NCBI GenBank assembly: GCA_916048095.2
Contig: OU696577.1
Span: 2,110,001 to 2,174,000, forward strand
Length of the DNA: 64,000 nt
Origin: Sacculina carcini
Lineage: Eukaryota > Arthropoda > Thecostraca > Sacculinidae
Direction: 5' to 3'
Part shown: piece after piece, positions 36,746 to 48,100 of the stretch
Layout of the letters: each line of letters opens with the position of its first letter
How positions within the stretch are numbered: position 1 is the stretch's first letter
The notes under the pieces: model-generated
What the model was told of the DNA's origin: nothing
The model's input: only the letters and a program-made list of their open reading frames with translations
Databases searched by the model: none
Program-made: the position numbers and the translations under genes

Positions 36746-37140
36746 TAGGGCCGAGAAAACCATAATCGATGAGCCGTCTTATTGGACTGAAGAATGATAT
36801 TGTTCCACAGCTCACTGGACTGGACTGATCACACAGATCTGTGGAGCAATCCCATTCATTCGTCCTATGTGCGGACAAAGTGTCCACTGCCCGCAAGCAA
36901 GCAAGCCGGCGCACAAATATGATTTGCGACAGTGAACAACACACAGCGCAAACAATATTTCTAACAAAATGACTAAATTGTTTGTTGTGCCACTTCAAAG
37001 CAGCAATAATATCAGCGTAGAAAGACTTCGATTTTCATAAGCCAACAAAGCAAGGTGGAGACTGAAGCGAGTTAATATCAGATGGAAGAATCAGCCATCA
37101 GACGATGCAGCTCAAAATAATAGCAGTAACCTAATTAGCC
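36746..37140. other. No recognisable feature
   Basis: Unique-looking sequence between the minisatellite and a foldback relic. The minus-strand 93-codon frame that runs into the minisatellite has no recognised domain. Confidence 0.35.
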
Positions 37141-37485
37141 AGGGGAGTAGATTTGTGTCGAGGCTCGGGGGGATGACAGCCATCATGCATTAGTGTTCAA
37201 AGTTGACTCAGTTGGCCAATTAAATGGGGTCATCAGCGGTTTGCGACCTATTCAATTACAACACACATACCTCAATGAGGAAAATATTGCATATACAACA
37301 AATTTACATGTGTGCACACTGCCGTGTATTGTTACCTTTATGCTATGCTGATCTTGATGACAATTTACACATAAATTTACTAAGCTCAGCAGAATTATTG
37401 GGGTATTATTATTGCATATTCATCCCCCAGCCAATATGTCGTGTGTTATATATACCCCCATACCCACCGATAGCTACGCCTATGT
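37141..37485. mobile_element. Half of the 34.4-kb foldback family
   Basis: Matches the right part of 34413-35068, from ATTTGTGTCG and GGGGGATGACAGCCATCATG to TATATACCCCCAT and CTACGCCTATG. The left arm is absent. Confidence 0.55.
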
Positions 37486-37820
37486 TTATGACTTTGATGT
37501 GAAATCGCACATCACTATCGGTATGGCCGTGTACTGATTCGCGCAAATACCAAAATGCAACCGGTCCGTAACTTCCTAGAGAATATAAATCGACCCAATG
37601 ACTTTTAGCATAAAAGGGATTGATCGGAAATTAAATAGAGTGATACCATAAGTACATAGGCGTATTCAATCAACTTCTTTGATACGAAATATATAGGAAA
37701 TGAAGTGAACCGTTGAATAAACTTAGCCAAAACCAAATAAACTATGGTACTCATGAATATGTAGCAAATTGAAACGGTGAGACACATGTAGAACAAATGT
37801 GAAGCATACCTTGTCTCAAA

Positions 37821-38008
37821 CAACGGCGGCGCCAGGATTTCCCCGGTGTGGGCTGAGGGAAAAAGATGCGTGGCGTGGCAAAACATGAGGAACTACACCA
37901 AAATTGTTCATAGTCAGGATTCTCAGGGTGCCCAGGGGGACCAGGCCCATCTTTGGGAGTGGGGGGGGAGGCTTCAGTCTCTCCGAGCCCCCCTTAGCGC
38001 CGCCATTG
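37821..38008. mobile_element. hAT-like MITE, CAGTGGCGGCGCCAG family
   Basis: Degenerate inverted ends CAACGGCGGCGCCAG and the complement ending CGCCGCCATTG, with a G-run interior shared with the copies at 40.6 and 53.3 kb (GGATTT, GGGCTGAGGG, a long G tract). 188 bp, non-coding. No clear target duplication. Confidence 0.6.
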
Positions 38009-38175
38009 ATATAAAGGAGAAACTTGAGATGAGCTGTTGTCTATTTGCAGTGTTGTAAAATTAAATTTTGAAAACAAACGGACAACGCCAAGCATGCAGT
38101 ACAGTGCATTAGTAACGGTTCACTAGAAGTTTGCACCAACACATTCAGAGTTTTTTCGATTCAGCTTCAGATATA

Positions 38176-38262
38176 CAGTGTACCCCGGTTATAAGAGAGT
38201 TGTCGGCAGTGGAGAAAAAGTCTCTCTTATACCCGGGGTTCTCTTATATCCGACATACACTG
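38176..38262. mobile_element. Very short pogo/Tigger-like MITE
   Basis: An 87-bp segment between TA dinucleotides with ends CAGTGTACCCCGGTTATAAG and the complement of CAGTGTATGTCGGATATAAG. An inner palindrome around CTCTCTTATA extends the symmetry. TA target sites and CAGTG-type ends fit Tc1/mariner-pogo MITEs. Confidence 0.5.
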
Positions 38263-39190
38263 TACTTCGGAAGTACCCTTAAGCGTTCGATTCATACTTC
38301 CGAAGTGCTTCAGGAGTACTAAGTGTTTCTGAAATTCATCCAGAATTTATGAGAAGTTGTCATTAATTGGCGCAGAGCAGGTAACTATTTCCTGTTTTTT
38401 CAATGCATTTATTTCTGGTCAAATTCTTTCAGAATTGCAAAAATACAATATACATGTGTTTGTGTGTTTTTGTGTGTTAGTGTGTGATGTTTCGCTAATC
38501 AAATCAACTTAACCACAATTTGAACAATCACAGCCAATCAGCCGTATAAATATAAAATTCACACACTCTTAATAACTATTTAAAACTGGATATAATAATT
38601 AAAAGGAATATTTTACTAAATCCAATATGGGTACCGTAATATTACAAACTTTGATATTCTCATTTTTCAATGTTTAATAAATAAACTGAAATTTAAATCA
38701 ATTACAGTTTAATTGGTTTAAATTTTAGTTTTCCTCTAAATTGAGATTAATATTCGCGGCAAATATGGTCTTCATCGGCAAATAGTTGCTTTGAAAATGC
38801 AGGTTGTGCCCACATATAGTAAGCCCAATTCTTTCGGCTAACACTTGAGCAAAATGCCTGGGATGTCACAAGTGTCAGAATTGAATTGAAAAGTATCGAA
38901 AAGTATGGGAAACCGTGCAGGGGGGTATGAAAATAGAAAAAAGTTTTTGAACAAGCCTAATGGGTGTGTGTATGGGTGTGTATGGGTGTGTGTGCATGTG
39001 CGTGTGCGTGTGCATTTTCAGCGAATTCAAAATCTCAGCTGGCATCGCTATTCCATCAGCCATCACTGTTGTCACGCGGTGATGCGGCCGGCCAATATGA
39101 ATGGCAACCATTTCCTGCGGCGTTTGTGAGCCGTATCTGACAACAGGCCGGTCAACAAACATCAACTGCGCGACCTTCCGCAATTATCCC
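38263..39190. other. AT-rich DNA with short GT tracts
   Basis: GT-rich interruptions lie at 38455-38490 and 38963-39015. Neither strand shows a convincing exon. Confidence 0.35.
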
Positions 39191-39195
39191 GCAAA

Positions 39196-39227
<32 letters not shown>

Positions 39228-39236
39228 ACACACACA
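39196..39236. repeat. (CA)n microsatellite
   Basis: CA tract with one TACA interruption. A GT tract of opposite phase follows at 39351-39408. Confidence 0.9.
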
Positions 39237-39408
39237 AGACAAATGGAATAACCGAGGTAATTTGGTTGGCTTTCGTTGTGATTTACTGCATAGCAAGCGA
39301 AAGTCCGAAATGGCTATCTTGATGGAATATAAATGATATATCTTGGGTATGCGTGTGTCTGTGTGTGTGTGTGTGTGTATGTATGTGTGTGTGTGAGTGT
39401 GTGTCTGT

Positions 39409-40347
39409 GCAAGAGCTAGTCCATTATTTCTGAGAATAAGGACATTGCAATCCTCAACTGATCCGCAATAAAACCACAATAACAGATGCATAGCTCTGAA
39501 TATCTTGTAAATGTAAAAAATCTTACAACCACGCAAAATGACCGATAAGAATATTTGATTGAATTAGAAGTCAGCGGTATTGTTTGTTGAGTTCATTGGG
39601 TCATACGCGAGAAGAACTACTCTCAAGCAAATGAAATGCTCACAGAAGCTACACTGGAGCGAAATCGAATTACAGAAGTGATTATTGAACGAAGACCAGA
39701 ACTGGACTACTGCAGTTAACGCAATCCAAAGGGCCGATTGCCGTTAGCGTTGTGAAATTGCAACCAGCGAGCCGCGTCCGTGAGACTGCTGTCTACAGAA
39801 ATCGATGCACGAGGCGTGTGCGGAGAGAAGGCAGATACGGACGCTATCGTAAAGACATTACATCAGCACAGTTTCAAAGTCGCAAGCAACTCGTCAACCC
39901 CAACCCTGCCTGGTTCGATTCTCAGTCGACATAAATCCACTGCGCAAGGAGTTTAATAGACGCCGCCGAAACGTAGTTCCATGCATACGAAAAGCTCATA
40001 TTAGCTTGTTTGACTTGAACCAACTATCGTAATAAAGCTAGAGCGGCTATTCTATCAGCTATCATTGAATTGATGTTGCGTTTTCTAAGCGAGTGTCCCG
40101 GATCTCCTCACTTCTCGATGTGCATGCATGTTTGTGCTCGACTGTTTTACATATTCCATAAGCTGAAAATCCTCCGAGTGAGCTTGCATTCAAAATACAC
40201 AGACATCCACCGACCAATACACGACATTATGTTGGCTACAGAAAACTAGATGAGCCGAGATATATCGAGCAGAAGATATCGAGCCATGTCTGTGCAATAT
40301 TCTGTCATTATATATGAGTAATGTGAGTGTATAGTTATGTATGCCAA
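39409..40347. other. No recognisable gene
   Basis: A 60-codon plus-strand frame at 39752-39934 is Arg-rich without a known domain. Nothing else is recognised. Confidence 0.35.
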
Positions 40348-40422
40348 TCACGAGCGGATCTAGAAGGGGGCTCAGGATGCTGAAGCTCCCCTTCCAAAAT
40401 GTTTCTATCAAATCCTTATAAC

Positions 40423-41489
40423 TAGGGCTGTCAAAAAGTAACCTAAAAATCAGAAAAAATTAGCTTTATTTTCGAGAAAAAGTAACCTAAATAGTAACCT
40501 AAAACTAGCCTTTGAGTTTTAATGTTATTATCACTTTTTTATCGCTTTATCACATGTTTATCACGCCTTTGCTAATTGGTGCGCTATATGCAGTGGCGGC
40601 GCCAGGATTTTTCCGATAGGAGGGCTGAGGGGGGGGGGGGGTGGCTAAGGAATAAGTTGTAGGGGCTTGGCGAAGCATGAAGAGCTACACTCGAACGCTG
40701 ACTACATAATATTATAATAAGGGACTGAGGCACACTGATTCATTCCTTGAAATTGAACCAAAATTACAGGGCTTCATTAACAGTGGTATTAAATTTTAAT
40801 GTCCATTATTATTATTTGTGGGGGGGCTTAGGGGGCTTGCAATTTGGGGGGTCGAGTTCCCACAAGTCCCCCCTTAGCGCCGTCACTGACTATATGAAAT
40901 ACATGATTTGTATGTTGTTTGTTTGTGAGCATAAAAAGTAGCCTAATAAGCTATAAAAAGTAAGCTGAAAATAACCTCATTCAAAAAAGGTCAATTTCTG
41001 TTTGCAGTTCTGAAGGAAGAAAATACACCAGTCCTTTTCAATCCTCTTTCCGAGCTGGTACTATTTTTCCACCCTCTCTCCTATCTGGTACCATTTTTAC
41101 AACAAACCACCAAAAGTGACTTAATATTATTTGGCTAACATCGCAAAAAGGAGCATAACCACCAAAATGCAATTTAAAGTGGAAAGCTAATACAAATGTA
41201 AAATACACTAATTTCAAATGTAAATATTCTTGGTAATGGTCGCAATAATGTTCTTTATATTGTTTCTATGGTAAACTTACCTAATAACAAGAATAATAAC
41301 GAAAGGTAACCTGACGATAAAAAGTAACCCAAAAGCAAAAAAGTAGCCTAACGATGATAAAGTAACTTTTGGTAACCTAATAACTTTTTTAATAATTATC
41401 GTACACAACTTTTTCATGCAGTTTTAAGTAGCTTATGAAAAAGTGACCTTTAGGTGAAAAAGGAACTTTATTAACTTTTGGAAGCCCTA
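40423..41489. mobile_element. 1067-bp hAT-like element nested in the preceding MITE
   Basis: Ends TAGGGCTGTCAAAAAGTAAC and TTTTGGAAGCCCTA are inverted, and CTTATAAC flanks both sides (40415-40422 and 41490-41497), a perfect 8-bp target duplication. Many AAAAAGTAACCTAA-like words lie in both halves. The interior is non-coding and holds a further insertion at 40591-40888. Confidence 0.8.
40591..40888. mobile_element. hAT-like MITE, CAGTGGCGGCGCCAG family, third nesting level
   Basis: Ends CAGTGGCGGCGCCAG and the complement finishing AGCGCCGTCACTG. Flanks GCTATATG and ACTATATG are an 8-bp duplication with one mismatch. The 298-bp interior is G-rich near both ends. Confidence 0.8.
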
Positions 41490-41722
41490 CTTATAACCAA
41501 GAGGTTCACTAGCTCAAGTTTCAAGAAGTCAAGAAAAATATACTTCTGTACAATTTGTTGATATAAGCACTATCGCAGATCATATTTGCACATCATTGTG
41601 TGTGTAAATGTGTGTATATATAATGGGATATGTCCCAAGTCATGACTTTCACACGCTACCTAGTCACTCATATATAATTCAACTACCCCCCCCCCCAAAT
41701 TACACTCTGGATCCCTCACTGA

Positions 41723-43740
41723 TATTAATGAATACATTTATACATCTATGTCTGTAAGTAAGTATGTTTATACATGCAGGACTGAGTAAGACCACACACA
41801 AAATTGTTTGTCATTAAAATATACTACTATTATATAGCGTAATAATTAAAATACTTGGCGATTAGTTTTAGCATTCCGAGCAGACCATAATTGAATTACA
41901 ACAACAGCCACATATATTTGCTATAGCCTATTTCAATGACAAAAACACGAGATGATACAGATTAAATGGAGTAAAATAATATCAAGTAGAAAAATTATAA
42001 TCATAATTCGATCGAAGCAGAACATGATTAAATTAAATTAGGAAATGTATTAAGTATAAAGTAAAACCATTACGTAGCAAGAAAATGTATATATCTATGC
42101 ACGGTTGTTTTGCTATGCTTGCTTTCTGGACATTTTTCAGTCGCCATCAAATAAAGGTTGAGAATCACCGCGCTATGCAATACGACGTTGATTTGTCATG
42201 TTCGAAAATGTAAACACGTGCCCGTTGTATGTGTGTCTGTATGTGCAGAGTCGTGTGTTTGAGTTGGTAATTGAATTTACGTCGGCAGATAATCAAGCCA
42301 AGTGTGAGATTCATTTCAACGCCGAAAAATCCAGCTTTCATTTGAACTCGAAAAAACCGTACGTACCGTGTAGGAATCAATGGAGCAGAACGCTTGATTG
42401 TAGGCAAAAATGACGGACTGTATGGTGGTTGGCAACTCTGTGATTTGGCACTATGAAGATGTTGGTGACGAGGGGGAGACAAAGGGGCAGTGTGTTTTCG
42501 GTATGTTTCGGAACACCGTACGCTTGCAAATCGATAAGACAAAGCACATTAGAGCTACGTGCAATAGCGTAAGTACGACACCTATACAGTGCCAATATAC
42601 AGCTGCCAATCAAAAGTGAGGCTTTCCTGGCTTTGGAAATGAAATTTTGTAATTTCCAACGTTTGCCTTGACTTAATTCCACATAATGTTTTACTTGAGT
42701 TTTCAATTTATCACTATTACAATGTAATATTATTACTTAATTTATTTTATACCTTATTTCCCATTTTTCTATTTATATCAACCAAATAGTATTTGGCAAA
42801 TACCCAGGAAACACTTCTAAAAGTTCATGAAATCACAACTGATTCATCCAAATATTGCAAAATTTAAAACGGCAGAATCGCTATCGAATCAGTGTTATCG
42901 CGTGAATATCGGGCTGCTGTTATATTTATATATCACCATGTTTATTAGCATGTTTTAACACAAAAATTTCCGAGATAAAGAAAGTTAAGAAATCAAGAGA
43001 AGTTAAGAAGTTGGTAAAAAGTTTAATGAAAATAAGGGATGAGTAAGATAATGGTTCGCGTCAACAGTCGTGCAATGAAACTATTGGAATTTGAATTTGA
43101 CTTTGAATGATATAATAATTTCAGTGATTTGACTGTAGAGAAAACTCAAACGACGAATTTGTAATGCAGTCCAAAGTACGTTTACAATATAGGACAGTAA
43201 GCCGCCCACCTCAGTTGTAAAGATGTCTTCACTGCAGGAACATTGACGGTCGTATTGTCTTGCGTCCATGCACCAGTTGAAATATTAATGACCATGATTT
43301 AATATGGATTAACTTGAAGATTTCATATTGAAGCGTTGAATACACCAAAGCCAACTCACGAACAATTAATACCAAAAGTCAACTCGCCAATCACCAATGA
43401 AGGTCGAAGTCAGACGCGCAAATCGCCATAGCACAATTACAGCGTGCTGACGTCACAGGTCACGTGACGTCGGACCATGTGCACTTTAGCCTCGCGAACT
43501 TGTCACACCTACTTGTCACTACGATTTTGGCCGATCTAATTTTGGCGAGCCTCAAAGCAAGCTTCATTATGTCTAGTCTTTTTACATGGGCAAGTTTAAC
43601 ATACACTTTCATGCGGAACAAGCAGAGCACCACCTATAGAGATCCAATAATTATTGTTTCCGCCTATACCAAACTCACTTGGTCCCCAATTGAATGAACC
43701 AATCCTCAGAATGGACCTGTCAGCTTTGACATACTCTAGC
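41723..43740. other. No recognised gene; one unexplained open region
   Basis: Mostly AT-rich. At 42198-42619 two adjacent plus-strand frames read FELVIEFTSADNQ and, after a stop, a 69-codon frame starting at 42410. Composition is closer to coding than the surroundings, but I recognise no domain and see no clear splice structure. A TGACGTCA site lies near 43449. Confidence 0.3.
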
Positions 43741-43744
43741 ACAG

Positions 43745-44146
43745 GGGGGCAGTCAATTCCATCTTGGAGCACACCAAGAAGTTCAAACGTATATATAAAA
43801 GTCACGTAAAATAAATTTACACAAAAATTGTTTGCCAATTGACATATTGTAGGCTGAAAATTAATTTTCCCAATCAAATACGTTCAATATTACATTGATA
43901 CTTGAAGCGTATGCGAAGGCTTTTACGCCGCCCCATGGCGGGCAATTCAAACTTCTGTTCATTGATCTCATGCGTTTGTTTCTCCACAGATGGCAAAGTG
44001 TGAAGATCTGAGTTCTGATCAGTAGTTCTGATGGCAATATGTCAATTGGCAAACAATTTTGTTTTTTTAAATTCATTTTACGTGGCTTTTTTAAATACGT
44101 TTGAACTTCTTGGTGTGCCCAAAGATGGAATTGACTGCCGCCCGCA
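43745..44146. mobile_element. About 400-bp foldback element
   Basis: The left arm 43745-43851 and right arm 44034-44143 are reverse complements over about 105 bp, for example GCAGTCAATTCCATCTT against the complement near 44125, and CAATTGACATATTG against CAATATGTCAATTG. The centre is unrelated to the arms. Non-coding. Confidence 0.7.
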
Positions 44147-45001
44147 TTCTTCTTGTAAAAGTGTATTTGCTCTATCCTCTTAAAGGAGTGAATGAATGAA
44201 TAATTAATAAAAGTTTTGCTATTACGTCGTTTGTATTTTTATATTTTCGTATATCTATCAGGAATCCAGGGGGCGCGAGGGCTGACTGCTGATTCTAAAG
44301 GGCTGCGAATACAGAGAACCACTGCTCTTGTGGCTGCGCGGAAACTAATACATGTAAAAATCCATTCCGTAGTAACGTTGTTCTATGAGAGAATTAAGAG
44401 TGTAAATTCCTTCAAATTGGTTAATAAATGGTCCCTCAAACTGCTAATAAAGATTGTTTTCTGAATGGTACTATATAGAACATCAACCGCCATCCTCCTA
44501 TTCTACATTGAAGCATATTACCAATATCACTGGTCACCTACAGTATAGAAATTTCCATAGAACAGGCATCGGTGAGATAATAAAACTCACAGAAACATTG
44601 ACGCCTCATATCCACATACAGCATAACAGGAGCAGTAACAACCGCCTATGAACGCCCCTGGCCGCCATATCATTCAGAAGCACACGTAAAATATCCATCG
44701 ACATTATTCTGCATTCAGTAATTTTGTTTTCAATCGATGATTTACATCTTTTCTCAAAGATGAGAAGCGAGTATTGACGAAAAACGTATATTGACGAAAA
44801 CTATAGACATATAGAGACACCACTCGATGAAATACGCAATTCATACGAGCAAGAACAAGTGTGTATTATGGGAAAAGTGCTGAAACATCAACAAAAAATA
44901 GTAAGACCAAATGAAAACCTCTAACACTTTTAACAAAAGAAACTAAATAGAAGCCACTACGAAATACTCGCTCAATAGAGTAAGATATAGATGGAGTGCA
45001 T
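44147..45001. other. Downstream flank of ferritin; no separate gene seen
   Basis: On the minus strand this holds the ferritin 3' UTR and flanking DNA. I could not fix a polyadenylation signal. A degenerate hAT-like edge (ATCCAGGGGGCGCGAGGGC) lies near 44265. Confidence 0.35.
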
Positions 45002-45100
45002 CTAGGACTGCAGGTCCTTGTCGAACGTGTACTCTCCCAGTCCAGATCCACAACGCTTGAGACGAGTTACCATTTCGCCCAATTCCTTAATCGACTCCAC
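45002..45100 (-). CDS. FTH1: Ferritin exon 3
   Basis: 32 codons plus TAG after a GTGTTTAG acceptor. Encodes the last helix and tail, [15 protein letters not shown] to [13 protein letters not shown]. Confidence 0.95.
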   Translation of the reverse strand: MESIKELGEMVTRLKRCGSGLGEYTFDKDLQS

Positions 45101-48100
45101 CTAAACACACACACACATTAAACACACACACATAGATTGACGAATATTTTCGGTATCGTCAGAAATAAACTCGCCGAACGCCGAAATCAATGATGCACAA
45201 AAACAATACAGACAGCATAAACGAACGCATTAGTCAGATTTGGGTATTCTGGACAAGAACTAATATTGGCCTAAACACGTGATTAAGCTCAACATCATGA
45301 ATGTAACCACACGTTCGAGCAATAACTCTTTTAAGGATTATTATTAATTCCTAATCTCCTCAGTCTTCCTTTCAATTATGATTCTGCGCTGTGGTAGGAA
45401 ATCCTACAGGTTAGGTTAGGTTAGTTTATTGACCGCAGCATAGCATAACACATGAAGATAGCACACACACGGAATGGTCCATAATAAATATGAGGTACAC
45501 AGTGGCGTTGAATGAGGAAAAATCGAGCATCAATGATGACAAAGAATAAGCAGGAAAGAACTAGCAGAGGCGGTGAGATAGCGCTAAACAACCGTACAAG
45601 ATATACGAACATTCACAGACCAGGAAGATGGACGGAGAAACATGGATGATAATGGAGAAAAACAAAGCAACATGGAGGATAATGGAGAAACATAAGACAA
45701 TGGTGAAGAATGAAAAAACATGGAGAAGAAGGAATAATGGAGGAGCATGGAGGATAATGAAGGAGCATGGAGGATAATGGAGGAACATGGAGAGACAAGA
45801 AGAGCGGATATTCGCAGGCCGCACCTGCTCGCCCAGATAGTGGGTCTCAATGAAGTCGGCCATGTGTGGATCGTTGTGTTTGCTGGCGACTTCATGTAGT
45901 TGCAGCAGCGCCTGGTTGACGGCGCGCTCCAGCTCGAGAGCCGCCTGCAGTGCGTCCAGCGGCCTCTGCCAGTCGTCCCTGGCCGGCTTCTGCACCGGCT
46001 GCAGCACCAGCCGACCGCCACGAGCGTTCTGAAAGGCCATCAGCCGCTGTGCATGTTCGCGCTCCTCGTCCGATTGGTGCTTGAAATACTTGAACAAGCC
46101 CGGGAAGGCGGTGTCGTCGCGATCAAAATGATACGCCTGACACAGACACGCGCACAAATACGTACACACACACACATATATATATGCATATGCACATACA
46201 TACAGACACACACACACGCAGAACACTTACTGACACAACACACAAGCATACATACACAAGCGGACATATATTGAACATATATTGAACATAGATGCCTGAA
46301 AGAAGCATTTGTCTTCAACGTTACGTCTTACACACACACACACGCAGAAACATGTGTATGCGCATTTCAAACTGTCTGATTTCTCCAGTATTTCAGATTT
46401 GATATGACTGAAATTTACTTCGACCCATTTATATGTCTGATGTATGCTAGTGATTATTGTACAACACAAAAACATACACACGATAGCAGTGGCGGTGCCA
46501 GGGGGCGGCTTAAAGGGCTGAATTAACCTAAAATGTGTCATGCCCCCCAAAAAAGTATGGCTAGGAAACAGGCTAGGCTAGTGCAGTTCCTAACGCTTCG
46601 CTAAGCCCCAGCCCCAAAACAGCCTGGCGCCGCCACTGCATGACAGTGTTCGTTAGTACACGCGCCCATGATACACGAAACAAATGAGCAGCAGATGTCG
46701 ACAAGGCCAAACAGCAGAGCCAATGAAGTTTGTCATTCATTTCGGCTCAAGACAGACAATAGACAGACATTGGTGTCATGCGTTGAACATACACACACAC
46801 ACACATACATACACATACAAACACATGGACACTAGAGCAGCGATGTTGGAATAGAATAAACAAAAGCAAGGTGGAAGAAGAAAAAAAAGAGACATGAATA
46901 AAGAACAAATGGGATAGAAAAAACAGAAAATACAACAACTGTAGTAAGCATACGTATTTTGTCATTTGGTCTCACAGACAATTTGACTATGTTCAGACGA
47001 ATTCAATAAAGATTGATTTAATTTATATATATATAAGCATCGTATAACGCTGATCATGTGCATGTTATAGAGCACAAACTACAGTATTATTATTATTATT
47101 ATTAATTACAGGCAAATCCAGTAGCATGGGAAGAGTGCAAGCACTATTACCACCCTAAGGTGGCCCCATGTACCGGAAGCGCCCAAAAGATTCAGAGAGA
47201 AAGAGAGCTCGAAGAGAAAAAAGTCTAGAAAGAGAGTTGGAAAGAAAATAATATATAAATAACAATAAATAATAAACCATCATCCGATAACAATCCATAA
47301 TGTCACTCCGCCCACGTTCCTCAATAAATAATATAATAATAACAATAAATATGTGATTCATTAAAAAACAGCCATCAATAAATAAGAATAAATATTAATA
47401 AATAAGTAATAAATAACAATCAAGAACAATACATATGATTCAAAAAAGAAACATCCAACAATAAATATAAATATGATTCAATAAGTAACAACAACACAAA
47501 TAAATATGATTCAATAAACAATAACACCAATAAATATGATTCAATAAACAACAACAACAATAAATATGATTCAATAAACAGCAACAACAATAAATATGAT
47601 TCAATAAACAACAACAACAATAAATATGATTCAATAAACAGCAACAACAATAAATATGATTCAATAAACAACAACAACAATAAATATGACTCAACAAACA
47701 GCAACAACAATAAATATGATTCAATAAACAACAACAGCCAACACTGAGTAAAAGTATAATTTAATAAATAACAACAACCAATAATAAATAGTAATAAATA
47801 GAGAGTAAAATAGGAATAAATATAAATAAATAGAAAATAAATAACAATAAGCATGAATAAATAACAATAAATATGAATAAATATACAATTAATAAGACTC
47901 AACAGTCAATTCCGCTCTTTCAGTAGCATTTCATTTACTTTGGCCTTGAATTTGTTCAAATTGTTCTGCGAGAAAGCCTCCTCCTTCAGCGTGTTCCAAG
48001 TAGACACCACATCACGTATTTTAGAATTTCAAATGTTTTATGACCATGTTCAAATGACCCAAACAACGTTCAATAGCGTAAACAAGAAAAATAACTTGAT

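Larger units (their letters stand above)
40348..41722. mobile_element. hAT-like MITE (GCGGATCC family) split by a nested insertion
   Basis: Left end GAGCGGATCTAGAAGGGGG and right end CTCTGGATCCCTCACTG. Interior words (CCAAAATGTTTCTATCAA, ATAACCAAGAGGTTCACT, ATTTGTTGATATAAGCA) match the 255-bp family member at 55473-55727 and the fragments at 4.2 and 53.8 kb. The element is interrupted at 40423-41489. Without the insert it is about 300 bp. Confidence 0.7.

Noticed and set aside
35413..36748. Overlapping 75-163-codon frames rich in VSVVSCQWC
   Set aside because: The 14-bp repeat is read in all three phases; the protein pattern is a consequence of the tandem repeat.
42198..42619. Possible gene with FELVIEFTSADNQ and the adjacent 69-codon frame
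   Set aside because: No known domain, an intervening stop, and no convincing splice sites or upstream signals. Kept only as an unexplained stretch.
45561..46226. 221-codon minus-strand frame as an intronless ferritin variant
   Set aside because: Residues before 46136 and after 45825 are CA-repeat and minisatellite translation; GT-AG junctions and the ferritin alignment define the exon.
47420..47902. 160-codon Leu/Tyr-rich membrane-like frame
   Set aside because: Translation of the 30-bp minisatellite in the LINE 3' UTR.
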